Source: Gambelia wislizenii (Eukaryota > Chordata > Lepidosauria > Squamata > Crotaphytidae). From it: a stretch of DNA of 64,000 nucleotides. The position numbers and the translations under genes are program-made. Of this stretch, positions 10,616-22,250 are shown piece after piece. The DNA is taken from contig JAUMIR010000001.1 of NCBI GenBank assembly GCA_030847615.1, forward strand, positions 439,696,687-439,760,686, read 5' to 3'. The notes under the pieces are model-generated. The model made no database searches. It saw only the letters and a program-made list of their open reading frames with translations, and was not told the origin of the DNA. The number at the start of each line of letters is the position of its first letter. Position 1 is the first letter of the stretch.

Positions 10616-10894
10616 CTAGATGGAGATGAAGAAACAGGCTATGAGGGCAGTTGAAAGGTGGCTGTTTTTTTCCCCAAGTTCCAATTCTATCTAATCTTTA
10701 CTATTTCCTGCAGGGGATGTGTAGCATCTCTAATCAAAGGCTGTCTCAGTTTCAGAGTCCTCTTCTAACTTCCAGGAAGTTTCACACACAGGTTCCCAAG
10801 ACTGTCCTGGATGAACCACTAGCAGAGGGCTAGCACCTCATACTTTGAACAATGGAAGAAAAGCTAGTGTCTGATTCCTCACCACAGATCTTAC

Positions 10895-11170
10895 CCAGCA
10901 TTCTGAAGATCAGCAACAAACTGGCACAGCTCCCACCTTGTGCATAACAGCTTCTGCCTTCCAATATGTTTTGTGAAGATCCCTGATTTGGTTATTGTGT
11001 TGAATTTGCATGCATAGGAATCCTTCTTCAGCTATCTTCTTGGCTAGGACAGTCCACAGATCACTACTGGTTGGCATGTTCTGAACCCAGCACTGGACCA
11101 GCAATGTATTCCAATAACCCAACAGCACTGCAGTTTCCTCATCAGTCCAAGATGGGTTATGACGAGCCTA
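10895..11170 (-). pseudogene. Trihelix/Myb-SANT-like domain relic
   Basis: The minus strand reads HNPSWTDEETAVLLGYWNT, then KKIAEEGFLCMQIQHNNQI and RDLHKTYWKAEAVMHK. This has the tryptophan spacing of trihelix/Myb-like DNA-binding domains, as found beside SCAN or Harbinger-type genes. A TGA breaks the frame right after VPVCC. A donor-like gtaaga follows at 10894-10888. Likely a transposon-derived or retrocopied fragment. Confidence 0.4.
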
Positions 11171-11504
11171 GCCAGACTATGTGAGTTTGCCTTGCTGTTC
11201 TCTCTCCATGATAATTGGGAATGGTTTGTGTAGGGGAAAAAAGGCAAACTGGCCTCTGCAGACTCTGTCCACTCTCCAGGCATGGATCTGCACCCAAAGT
11301 ATGACTGTATGTCTGCAGAAAAGGACAGGGCACACAGTATATTCTGCAATGTCCCCTCCATAACAAGAGACAACAGAGATGAGGAAGAATCTCCCAGATG
11401 CTATACTGAATGCAATGAACAGAAAGTAGAGTCCACAAGAGAACTGTCTCGTACATGGAATGTTTTTGGTGTAACACACACTTTTTTTGAGCCCTAAATT
11501 CTGT

Positions 11505-12180
11505 CTTACCTCACCCTGTGGAGTCAGAAGATTCAGACGAAGAGAAGGAGGCAGACTGCCAGGAATCTGAAGTTCCTGAAGTTGGTGGTCTCTCTGAATC
11601 AGGAGAGCTCAGGGCTGAGGTAGGGGTTCCTGTTCCTCAGCAGGAGATTGCAGATGCTAAAGACCCATTGTCATAATTCATGGAGTGATGAAAAGACAAA
11701 GAGAGATTACATTGCTCACATTTGTTTTTAAGTAGGAGATGCTGACTCGATTAGGAACCTGGTGTTTTGGAGACAGTTGCCCATAAATATCTCAGCCACT
11801 CCTTGGCAGCTTTGTTGCTTTCAACCCTCCTTCTTGATGCAGTATTCCTCCACCTCTCCATTTGTTTTTTTCCTGCCCCTGAACTGGCTATGATTTACAA
11901 CTCTGTTGTATTTCTTGCTGGCTTTGTTTGTCTGGACTACTGACTTGCTGAATGACTCCTGGACCAGTTGACAAACACCCTCTTGTTTATCCTGCTGGAT
12001 TTTCTCTGACTGACCTGGACTAAATTAACTACTTCACACTTCTGTATTCAAACCATCTGATTCCTGGTACACTTGCTGACTGGAGCATACGACAAATTCA
12101 GTAACAGGGTTTTCTTCACCTAGATTTGCCCCACAGTCTTCCTTCCAAATGCACAACACATTCACAATCTGGATATAACA
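11505..12180 (+). repeat. LTR-like unit with acidic ORF, copy 2
   Basis: Acidic ORF ending at 11676 (ESEDSDEEKEADCQESE), then a TATA-like cataaatatctcagcc near 11783 and a tggacta-rich tract. Related to the copies at 1597, 12195 and 28375. Faces copy 3 tail to tail around 12185. Confidence 0.4.
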
Positions 12181-12194
12181 ATGTCATGAACTCA

Positions 12195-12920
12195 CAATAG
12201 CAAGTGCCAGAGGAACAACATGGGAGAGATGCAGGAACAACAGAAAAAGGGGTGCAGTCCTAGTCTGTCAACAATTGTCCACACTAGATGCAAGAAAAAT
12301 CAACAGCCAGTCCAGACGTCAGTCACCAACTGTCCATACAAGATGCAAGAGAAGTCAATAGCCAGTCCAGAGGTCAATTACCAATTGTCCATACCAGGTG
12401 CCAGGGAAGTCAATGGCCAGTCCAGAGTCAGGTCAGAGTCAGTAGAATAAAGTCTGAGGTCCAGGTACTTGATCAGCAAGGAGTTATTGCAACAGTCCAG
12501 ATGTCAGTCCAAAGTCAAGGCAAAACAGGAACATAGGAGAAGTGCAACAGCTAAGCAGTTGTCAGCACTGAGGGTTGAAGGAAAACTGCTGGGAGATTTA
12601 TAGCCAGATTCTCAAGGCCAGTTGGGCCTCATTAACAAGTAATCAGGTCAGCGTTTAGTATTTAAACGATGCTGGAAATGGTGTTTCTCCCTCCTCCTTT
12701 CTATGAAGGAAGGCAGCATGTCATCTTGATCATCTATTACTGGCTAGCAGACTGTTTGTTCTTCAGACTGAGGTATGTTTTCTCCATCTGCTTCGTCTGC
12801 CCTCTCAGAGAGAGCTAGGGCAGTCTCTTCAGGCTGAGCCAAACTTTCTCTATCTGCTTTGTTTGTATTCTCTGCTTCCTCCTCCTCCTCTGAGTCCACA
12901 GCAAGGCAGTTCATGATAAA
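12195..12920 (-). repeat. LTR-like unit with acidic ORF, copy 3
   Basis: The minus strand starts with an acidic ORF (CLAVDSEEEEEAENTNKAD) that stops at 12744, then a TATA-like ctataaatctcccagcag and a tggactgg-rich tract. Contains the 55-bp tandem repeat at 12272-12436. Confidence 0.4.
12272..12436. repeat. 55-bp tandem repeat, three units
   Basis: Three diverged 55-bp units, each starting caa(t/c)tgtcca and containing ccagtccaga, at 12272, 12327 and 12382. Confidence 0.8.
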
Positions 12921-13080
12921 CAAGAACCACAAGACAAGAAAGGCAAATTGTGTGAAAAGATAACATGAAATAAGCTTGCCCCACACAGGGTAGATGTCTT
13001 CAGAGTACTGGTCCATTAGAATAGCACCCAATTGAAAGAAAAGGGATGTAGGTATTTGCAAATTATAGTAACATTGCAAT

Positions 13081-14180
13081 ATTTGACAAAAAGTAGCATA
13101 TGTTTATATTATAGAGCCAGTGCTTTGAAACCAGAGAGGTGCCATAGTTTTATGGGAAGAAGGTTGTAATCCAGCAAGAATCTTAGCAGGAAAGGTTGAG
13201 AAAAAATGACCAAAACCTAGGAAAAGTACTGCAAATCTATGTAGGCAGTGCTGGGTTTGAGTGATCAATAGACTAAATCAAAATATGGCCATCTCGTAAG
13301 TTAATAAGAATCTAACTTATTAATATGCCAATTCTTGTCCCTGCTTTATTATTAATGAAAAATTATTATTTCATTAATAATTAGTACTTTTAAAGGGCTG
13401 TGTTCAACCGTCTACCAGCTAGCAGAATAGATATCACTAGAAAAATGAATTCCCCTTCCTTCACAGCCCCCCCAAAACATGCTCTGGAGGTTTGGGAGAT
13501 CATTTGGAACAAACCTGGGGGGGCATGGAGAGGGTGGGGAAAAAAGAAATGAGAAATTTCATACTATATAATATTCATGCAGCATTAGTTAGGACCCAAC
13601 TTTTTCAAATGAAAAATCTTTGTACTATTCAACTTCGCATTAGCATGTTATTCAACATTTTACAGTATTTACTCTCCCAAAAAGGCTGTGGTTTTGTCAT
13701 TTTATAGCTGAACTGAGAAAAAAAGGACAACTGAAGTAAAGGTCAAATGAAAGGTTCTGCATAGTCTTTGGCAAATCATGTAGCTAACATGAACAGAACT
13801 GAAGTGAGTATAATCTCCCAGGATTGTGCCACTTATAATATTACAGGCACAGGAGTGAATTTTTGATTGCCTTGGTATAAAAAAATTATCTGCACGTAGA
13901 AAATTAGCATAGCACATAGGAAGCTATAAAAAAACATGCAGCATATAATAGTTCACTCCAGGAACTGTTTCAACATTTAACATGCTGCTTGTATGAACTG
14001 TTCACTCTTCACCGCAGAATTAGAACTCCAATCCAAATTTTCTAATCCACATCACATTAAACTGTCTAATAGCTAAACTACAATGAACCTGTATTATTGA
14101 TTTTTAAAAATTTTTATGAGAACTTCATTGGCTATTTCAAAGCAATTAATAAGAATTAAGATACAATAGGGTGCCTAATT
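13081..14180. other. No gene recognised
   Basis: AT-rich intronic sequence. No exon of PPP2R3C and no named repeat seen. Confidence 0.4.
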
Positions 14181-14410
14181 AAAGGCATCAGATCTTGTCT
14201 GATCTTGGAAGCTAAGCAGGGTCAGCCCTGGCTAGTATTTGGATGGGAGACCACAAATGAATACCAGGTGCTATAGGCTATATTTCAGAGGAAGAACTAG
14301 CAAAACCACCTCCGAGTATTCCTTTGCCTAAGAAAACCCTATGAAATTCATGGGGTTGCCATAAGTCAACAGGTGACTTTGAAGTAACATACAGCACACA
14401 CACACACACA
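14181..14410 (+). repeat. 5S-rRNA-derived SINE
   Basis: The head contains tcttggaagctaagcaggg and ggatgggagacc, which are the internal promoter region of 5S rRNA, followed by a shared body (atttcagaggaagaact, aagaaaaccctatgaaattc) and a (ca)n tail. Known SINE class in squamates. Other copies: 28940-29153, 42879-43086, 55884-55978, 63035-63232. Confidence 0.85.
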
Positions 14411-14515
14411 CATTAAATCATAATGTTATACCTGAACATGAATTCTAATTCATTCAATGAAGTATAAACAGAGATAAAGGTTTCTTGGCACACTACATAT
14501 ATTCATACAAGTCCT

Positions 14516-17372
14516 CACAACTGCACTTATAACAAAAGAATTCTCTTCAGTGAAATCTGAAGAGGAACTCAGCCTAAGGACCAGGGATAGTTTGGGGATT
14601 CTGCTAGTATACCGACCACCCCGTTGTCTAGCAGACTCCCTAACTGAGCTGACACAGCTGGTCTCAGAGTTGCTGCTGGAGTCGCCCAGACTTTTAGTTC
14701 TGGGCGACTTTAACATTCCACTCGAGACCAGCTTGACAAATCTGAGTGGTGCAGCTCGGGAGTTCATGGAAACCATGACAAACATGGGCCTATCCCAATT
14801 GGTCATTGGGCCCACACATTGTGCGGGTCATACTCTCGATGCGGTCTTTAGTACGGAACAGGAATATCCGTGGGCGGCGGTTATTAAAACCGCCGCATTG
14901 TCATGGACGGATCATTTCCTGGTCAAGACTGAAATAAGAGTCTCTTCCCGCCCCACCGGGGGTGGTGGACCCATTAGAATGGTCCGCCCCCGAAGGCTAA
15001 TGGAACCAATAGGATTCCAGAAAGCCTTGGAGGGGTTAATGGTTGGTAACGCCGGTGACCCTGTCGAAGCTTTGGTTAATACCTGGAACACCGATCTTAC
15101 CAAGGCTATTGACACGATCGCTCCCAAGCGTCCTTTCCAACCCGCCTCTAACCGTAAGCCATGGTATACTTCAGAGCTTAGGAAATTGAAGCGGGTTGGA
15201 CAACGACTAGAGCGTAACTGGCGGAAAACTCGACTCTTATCCGACAGGACTCGACATAGGAATTTTCTTCGGTCCTATCGAGAGGCAATACGTGCAGCGC
15301 AGAGATCCTTCTCCTCTGCACGTATTGCGTCTGCAGAGTCCCGTCCAGCAGAGCTGTTTAGGGTGGTAAGGGAGATGACGCAGGTTATACCTGCACAGAA
15401 CCCATTGCTTAACCCAACAACAGCCTGCTGTGATGCATTTAACAACTACTTTGCAGATAAAATCTCTCGGATAAGAGCCGACTTAGATGCCAGCATTTTG
15501 ACAGAAACAATTGACGAGGTGTCCAGCAACTCTGTTGATGTAAGTTTACTGAATCAATTTCAATCTGTGAGTACCGAGGACGTGGACAAGCTACTTGGTA
15601 GAGTGAGGAAGACGACCTGCCCTCTTGATCCTTGCCCTTCCTGGCTGGCCATCCAGGGGGGGACTGCCTTGATGGTGTTCCTTAAGGACATCATCAATGC
15701 ATCCCTCAGGGAAGGGTGTGTTCCATCTTGTTTAAAGGAAGCGGCGGTTAGGCCGCTCCTGAAAAAACCTTCTCTAGACCCCCTGGACATGAATAACTAT
15801 AGGCCAGTTTCTATGTTACCATTCTTGAGCAAAGTGATCGAGAGGGCAGTTGCTCTTCAACTCCAAGTGGTCTTGGATGAAACTGATTATCTAGACCCAT
15901 TTCAAACTGGCTTCAGGACGGGATTTGGAGTTGAGACTGCCATGGTTGCCTTGACCGATGATCTGCATCTAAGCATCGACAGGGGTAATGTGTCCCTGTT
16001 GGTGCTTCTGGACCTCTCAGCGGCTTTCGATACAATAGATCATGGCATTCTCCTGGATCGCCTGAGAGGGTTAGGAATTGGAGGCACTGCGCTCCAGTGG
16101 TTCCGGTCCTTCCTCTCGGGCAGGTCCCAGAGGGTGCGGCTTGGGGACAGCTGCTCCAGCAGAAAGGAGCTTACTTGTGGTGTTCCACAGGGCGCCATCC
16201 TGTCCCCGATGCTGTTTAACATCTATATGAAGCCGCTGGGTGAGATTATTCGGGGTTATGGGGCTGGGTGTTATCAGTACGCTGATGACACCCAGATCTA
16301 TTTCTCCTTGTCCCGATCATCGGCCTCGAATCCCAATGGCATCTCTCCTCTTAATGACTGTCTTAAAGCTGTAATGGGCTGGATGAGGAAAAACAGATTG
16401 AGATTAAATCCAGACAAAACGGAGGTGCTCAAGGTAGCGGCCCCGAAACCAGGAGTTGAGTTGCAACCTCCAGTCCTGGACGGGGTCACGCTCTCCGTTA
16501 AGGACTGTGTTCGCAGTCTGGGGGTGCTCCTTGATTCATCGCTTCAGATGACGAGTCAAGTGAATGCGACGGTCAGGAGCGCTTGTTATCAGCTTTGGCT
16601 GATACGCCAGCTGTGCCCTTTCCTGGAAGTAAGGGACCTTGAGACTGTGGTGCACGCGCTGGTAACCTCTCGTCTAGATTTCTGCAATGCGCTCTACATG
16701 GGGCTACTCTCATGCTTGGTCCGGAAACTTCAGTTGGTACAAAATATGGCAGCTAGAGTGGTCTCAGGAACATCTCGGAGAGATCATATAACTCCAATAC
16801 TAAAATCTCTCCACTGGCTGCCTATCAGTTTCCGGGCCCAGTATAAGGTGTTGGTTATTACCTTTAAAGCCCTAAATGGCTTGGGTCCAACTTATCTCCG
16901 GAACCGCCTCCTCCCATACAATCCTCCCCGCATACTCCGGTCCTCTGGGAGGAATCTGCTTCAGCCACAAAAATCTAGGCTGTCTGCAACCTCCCAGAGG
17001 GCCTTTTCAGTAATCGCCCCCAAATTGTGGAATGGCCTGCCGAATGAGATCCGTCAGCTGACGAGCTTGAGTAGCTTTAAAAAAGCACTAAAGACGGATC
17101 TCTTTCGGCAGGCCTTTCCTGATTAGATCCCGGCCTCAGGAACTCAGTCTCCTGGCTTTTTAAAAATTATGTATATATTTGTTTTTAATCTGTTTTTTAG
17201 CTAGATGGTTTTAATCTTATTGTGTTTAATGTCTTTTTATGTGGGAGGGTGGGGTGGGTGGTGTTTTTAGTCATTATTATAATGTTTTAATTGTTGGAAG
17301 CCGCCCCGATTGTTTTTAGCAGAGGGGTGGGGTATAAATAAATTTTATTATTATTATTATTATTATTATTCA
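14516..17372 (+). mobile_element. L2 LINE, 5' truncated, ORF2 otherwise open
   Basis: The reading frame is open through 17126 with no stop. It begins inside the endonuclease domain (RLLVLGDFNIPLET near 14690, SWTDHFLVKTE), so the first part of the endonuclease is missing. RT motifs follow: LDMNNYRPVSMLPFLSKV, LLVLLDLSAAFDTIDH, CGVPQGAILSPMLFNIYM and the catalytic QYADDTQIYFSL near 16275. The 3' UTR ends in an (att)n microsatellite at 17337-17370, as L2 elements do. The long open frame suggests recent insertion. L2 copies itself by target-primed reverse transcription; this copy lacks a complete endonuclease. Sense relative to the window, antisense to PPP2R3C. Confidence 0.88.
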
Positions 17373-17394
17373 TCTAGCATGCAGTCTTCCTCTT

Positions 17395-19600
17395 TTTCTA
17401 CTGCCTTCTACCTTTTTATTTTATTTGTGACACTTCTATGCTGCCTTTTTCCCAAAGTGGGACCCAAGGCGGCTTACAAACAGTTAAAATCACAATTAAA
17501 AGCAATTAAAACATACACAATAAAAACAGATGAAACCAGCATAAAAATATACCCGATAAAAGCCATACTTATATGCCAAAGGCCTTCTTAAACAGCAGGG
17601 AGGGGCCAGCCTAGCTTCCTGTGGGAGGGAGTTCCAAAGGGTGGGAACAGCCACTGAGAAGGCTCTCTCTCATGTCCTCACCAAGTGGGCCTGTTATGGT
17701 GGTGGGACTGAGAGAAAGCCTTCCCCTGCAGATCTTGAAACCCTTGCAGGTTCGTACAGGGAGATACGATTTTTCAGATAGTCTGCACCTAAGCCGTGTT
17801 GGGCTTTATAGGTCAATACCAGCACTTTGAATTGTGCCCGGAAACGAACTGGTAGCCAGTGTAGCTGTTTTAACACGTGAGTTATATGCTCCCTATAACT
17901 GGCCCAAGCCAGCATTCTGTCTGCAGAATTCTAGACCCGCTAGTTTCTGAACAGTTTCCAAAGGCAGCCCCACATAGATTACATTACAGTAGTCCAAACG
18001 GGATGCAATCAAGGCATGTGTCACCATAGCCAGATCTGACATCTCAAGGAATGGGTGCACAATGGAATTGTGCACCTCTCCATTGATGCCCCCTTGTCGT
18101 GGGAGAGAGGCTTGCGTACCCTACTGATGTTTTGAGCTATGCTGGCGGTGGCATAATAGCCACTGGTAGGGTCTCCCATGCCAGACAGGTCAAAACCGAA
18201 GGGTCTGACAAAGAGCGTCAAAGGGCAGGATGGGCTCTCTAGCCTTGTGGTAACCGTCCTAGGAGAAGGAAAACTCTAATCCCAAACCTGGGCAGATGGT
18301 GCTCATCCAACCCTGTAAGGTCAACCATCTAAGAGAAGGAAACTCTAATCAAACCTACGGCCCAAGGACCTCACTGCCACGTCCATGCTTGCAAGGCCAC
18401 GGCAGATGAATCTCTGGCTTAAAGGGTGAGGCCAGTTCTGTGCACGCTGCGCTCCACCAGAAAAATCCATTGCACAGGCTCGAAGGAATTGTGCAAATGC
18501 ACTCATGGCCACTCCTGAAACCTGGGCATCCAGGCTCGGAGTTGAGTCCAGGAAAACACCCAAGCTGCGAGCCTGGGATTTCAGGGGAAGTGTAACCCTA
18601 TCCAGCACAGGTAGGGTCCCTATTCCCCGATCAACCTTTCAACTGACCAGGAGCACCTCTGTCTTGTCTGGATTAAGTTTTAATTTGTTTGCTCTTGTCA
18701 AGTCAATTACTGACAGCAGGCGCTGGTTAAATACCAAGACAGCTTCCTTGGAATCAGATGGAAAGAAGAGATAGAGTTGGGTGTCATCAGCATATTGGTG
18801 ACACCATACCCCACAACTCCGGAGGACCTCTCCCAGGGGTTTCATGTAGATGTTAAATAGCATGGGGGACCGAACAGAACCCTGATGGACCCTACAGGTC
18901 AATGGCCAGGGCATCAAACAGGAGTTCCCCAGCACCACCTTCTGAGTTCTCACCCCAAGGCCCATCCTAGAGAGGCAACCCAGAAGGATACCATGGTCAA
19001 TGGTATTGAAAGCCACTGAGAAGTCCAGCAGAACCAACAGGGACACACTCCCCCTGTCCAGTTCTCTGTGCAGGTCACCCACCAAAGCAACCAAAGCTAT
19101 CCCACAATCAGGCCTGAAGCCAGATTAAAATGGATCTAGATAATCCGTTTCATGAAGAAACCCCTAGAGCTGGGAGGCTACCACATGCTCCAGAACCTTG
19201 CTGAAAAATGGAAAGTTGGAGACAGCCAGTAATTATTCAGAGTGGTGGGATCCAGGGAGGCCTTATTTTAGTAACAACCTCACCACAGTCTCTTTTAGGC
19301 AGGATGGAAACTTTCCTTGCTGCAGTAAGGCATTCACCACTCCCCTCACCTACTTGGCCAGTCCACCTCTAGCTGCTTTCAAGAGCCAGGAAGGGAAAGG
19401 ATCCAGTATGTATTTGGTGGCTCTCACTTCTCTAAGGATACTATTCACATCCTCAGGCCGCACAAATGGAAACTTATCCAAAAATACTGGACAAGCAGGT
19501 ACCAAAGTTACATCTACTGGACCTGCCTCAACTACAGCATCCAAGTCAGAGCAAATCTGAGTGATTTTATCTGCAAAGTGTCTTGCAAATTCTTCACAGA
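17395..19600 (-). mobile_element. Older L2 LINE, degraded
   Basis: Minus-strand fragments of the L2 RT: VSLLVLLDFSVAFNTIDH, QGSVRSPMLFNIYMKPL, HQYADDTQLYLFF (near 18800) and ALIASRLDYCNVIYVGL (near 17980). Many stops and indels. Its 3' end, in plus coordinates about 17415-17480, has the tttcccaaagtgggac and aaggcggcttac words. Split by the LINE 5'-end insertion at 18075-18484. It points toward the younger L2 copy, tail to tail. Confidence 0.85.
18075..18484 (+). mobile_element. LINE 5'-end-only insertion with 11-bp target duplication
   Basis: 410 bp inserted in the old L2, flanked by perfect ggaattgtgca at 18064-18074 and 18485-18495. The first 115 bp or so (ctctccattgatgccccc, gtgggagagaggcttgcg, catgccagacaggtcaaaac) match the 5' end of the LINE at 61246-62949. 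The remainder would be 5' UTR downstream of that. The LINE 3' end is absent and there is no poly-A or GA tail. Confidence 0.75.
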
Positions 19601-19604
19601 GAGC

Positions 19605-20735
19605 TGTTGAGTGGTCTTTACCTTACCAAGCACTACTGTCTTTTCTAGTGAGTAATGCCTTCTCATGATATGGCCAAAGTACAATAGTCTCAGTTTAGTC
19701 ATCTCAGATTCTAGGGAGAGTTCGGGTTTGATTTGCTCTAGGACACACAGTAGCACCCCCATATCTGATCCGACATCCGCTGATGTCCACAGCTGGCGGC
19801 AGCAGGGGTGGATGGTGGACGGAGGAGAGTTCTCACCTCCTTTCTCCCAGCGGTATGGCTCCAGTGGCAGCAATGGTGATGGGGGGGGGACGAAAGGAGG
19901 GAGGACAGGTCTCGCCTCCCTTCTCCCTTCGGATGGCTTCTATGGCAACAATGGCGATGGGGGGGGGAGGCTTTGCTATTATCTGCAGAATTCATTAGCC
20001 ACGCCCCCCCCCCTGGAACCAATCCCCCTGGTTATGGGGATCCTACTGTATTTGTCTTTTTCGCAGCCCATGGTATCCATAGAACGTTTCTCTAGCACCA
20101 CATTTCAAATGAGCTGATTTTTGTCCTACCAGCTTTCTTCACTGTCCAGCTTTCACAACCATACATATAGAAATGGGAGATACGATGGCATGGAGAATCC
20201 TAACAGTAGTCAATGATATATCTTGACATTTTAGGATCTTGTCTAGTTCCTTCATACCTGCCCTTCCAAGTCCTAGTCTTCTGATTTCTTAACTGCAGTC
20301 TTCAGTTTGATTAATGACTGAGCCAAGGTAAGGAAATTCTCGAACTATTTCAATGGCTTCATCATCTACTTTACAGTTATATAAATCTTCTGTGGTTGTT
20401 ATTGTTTTCTCAATCTTCAGCTGTAAACCTGCCTTTGCACTTGCTTCCCTGACTTTCTTCAGTAATTGTTCCAAGCCTTTGCTATTTTCTGCTACCAATA
20501 TGATGTCATCTGCATATCTTATATTGTTGATGTTCCTTTCTCCAATTTTCATGTCTCCTTCCTCCAATTCTGCTTTATGTATGATACGTTCAGCATGCAA
20601 GTTAAACAAATAGGATAATAAAATGCAGCCTTGCTTGACCGCCAATTCGAAACCATTCAGTTTCTCTGTATTCTGTCCTGACGGTAGCCTCTTGTCCTGA
20701 ATACAGATTATGCACCAGGACAATCAAATGTTTAT
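19605..20735 (-). mobile_element. BovB/RTE LINE fragment
   Basis: The minus strand reads AVKQGCILLSYLFNLHAE, RNINNIRYADDIILVAENS and IVREFPYLGSVI (RT), and further on LRLLYFGHIMRRHYSLEK (C-terminus), typical of BovB. A Tigger-like MITE splits it at 19748-20048. Its 5' limit lies close to PPP2R3C exon 2 (donor at 20749). Confidence 0.8.
19748..20048. mobile_element. Tigger-like MITE with G-rich internal repeats
   Basis: Terminal inverted repeats cagtagcacccccat and atggggatcctactg. The inside has degenerate repeats of cctcccttctccc and gcaacaatggcgatggggg. Same family as 31256-31633. A TA follows the right end; the left flank is ca, so the target duplication is not clean. Confidence 0.6.
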
Positions 20736-20749
20736 AGGATGCTACTTAC

Positions 20750-20877
20750 CCTATAATAAAATCGTGGTATGTTCATGTAGGAGGTATTGGCAGTTTTTCT
20801 TCCTCCTTTCCATTCTAGGTAGTATTTTGTAAACAGCTCCATTTCTTCATCCTTCAACTCTTGATCACTTCTTTTAC
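20750..20877 (-). CDS. PPP2R3C: PPP2R3C exon 2 (protein phosphatase 2A regulatory subunit B'' gamma)
   Basis: On the minus strand, an AG acceptor (20879-20878) precedes 128 bp of open frame, followed by a consensus donor gtaagt at 20749-20744. With the single base left from exon 1 the frame reads C-KRSDQELKDEEMELF..TKYYLEWKGGRK, ending NIPRFYYR. This is the conserved N-terminal region of PPP2R3C (G5PR), a B''-type subunit that directs PP2A and acts at the centrosome and in lymphocyte survival. Length and phase fit exon 1 exactly (49 + 128 = 177 nt = 59 codons). Later exons, with the EF-hand-like domain, were not found and should lie beyond the left edge or within unrecognised sequence. The BovB fragment begins only some 15-40 bp past the donor. 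Confidence 0.93.
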
Positions 20878-20929
20878 CTTTTTAATGCAAGACAGAAAAT
20901 ATCACACTTAAGACATACCATGTTTGGTT

Positions 20930-22250
20930 CTCTGTAGGGAGGAAAAAAATCTCATGATGGGCTATTTAGTCTGGAGATGGGAAGGCAATGAAACATTAAG
21001 CCGTTCCTGTTACTTCTACACTCTTCAAATTCTTCTTCAAAGCTGTTTCCACAATAACTATAGAAGGCCACAATATCAGATTTGGGTAGCATGCCTACCT
21101 ATGTTATGAGAAAGATAAATTTAACAATCATTTTGTCAGAAAAGCTTTGTTAATGGTGTGGAAAAAAATAAAGAATATGTTTTATAACAAGTTGCCATTG
21201 TGGACCTCACCACAAGTACCTTTTCAGAATAGATGGAAGACCACTGACTACTGGCTAAGTTACAAGGAGACAGGAAACAAGAACCCCAATGGCAAATTTG
21301 TTATGAAGTCAAAAGAACAATTAGAATTTTTTTATAAAATCAATTGGTTTAATTATCATAAAATAAGAGAAAGATTTTTGGAAGACTCAAAAACTCAAAA
21401 CACAGAAATGGAAGAAAATGAACTAGACAAGATCATTTGGGATGAACAAAAGAAAAAAAAAGATTACAAAATTATATAAACTTCTAATGAACAGAAGCCT
21501 AGAAATGGACAATATTAAAGACTTTATGATAAATAGGGCAAAAGAATTTGGATACCCCTCCAGAATTGGAGGCTTGGGAAAAAGCTAGAAAACAAAACTA
21601 GTAAATACACAGTTTGCCAGAATCTGAAAGAAAATTACATGAAAATAGTGCACAGGTGATATTATACCCCTTTAAGATTAAATAAAATGAACAAATCAAT
21701 CAAGAATACTTGCTGGAAATGCCATAAAAATGTTGGCTCCCTGCTACATATGTGGTGGAGTTGTAAGGTGGTTAAAACGTTCTGGGATAAAATTCACAGA
21801 ATATCTGAAGGAACGCTACAGATTAAATTTATAGCAAAGCCTGAATTATTTCTGCTGAATATGATCAATGTATTAGAGAAAGAAGTAGAGACAAAATACT
21901 GGAAAATTCTATACTTGATTTCAGCAGCCAGAATAAAGATAGTCCACAAATGGAAAGCAGCTAACCCACCTACTATCTACAAGTGGATTTTAAAAACCCA
22001 GGAAATGTTAGAGCTAGATATATTAACTGCTAAACTACACAATTTACCTGAAGAGAAATCATTAGATAAATGGCTACCATTAATAACACTTTGGAGAAAA
22101 AAAAGGACCAGGGTACAATATGCAGAATCTGGTACTACTGTGACTCTGTCTATATTATTAAAACTTAGAGAAAAAAGGGGAGGTCATAGATATACTATAA
22201 GGTATATCACTTAATACGCAGGGGAAATTTTGAAAAACATCAATCCAAAC
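20930..22250 (+). mobile_element. L1 LINE 3' fragment (ORF2 C-terminus)
   Basis: Broken plus-strand frames at 21147-21479 and 21687-22214. The second has the L1 ORF2 C-terminal cysteine motif CWKCHKNVGSLLHMWWSC followed by FWDKIHRI. AT-rich, with stops between the two frames. Lies in PPP2R3C intron 1, antisense to the gene. Confidence 0.75.

Noticed and set aside
11044..11497. Several 70-109 codon ORFs on both strands
   Set aside because: Mutually overlapping, no domains; only the trihelix-like frame shows family resemblance.
12272..12436. CRISPR-like array
   Set aside because: 55-bp units are contiguous with no spacers; simple tandem repeat in a vertebrate.
12744..13079. PPP2R3C exon 3 candidate (VLWFLFIMN resembles a conserved LWFLL motif)
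   Set aside because: No agreement in flanking residues and no splice sites in the right phase; it runs into the acidic ORF of the LTR-like unit.
14181..14300. 5S rRNA gene
   Set aside because: Only the internal part of 5S rRNA is present, diverged and fused to a SINE body with a (ca)n tail; other copies show the same fusion.
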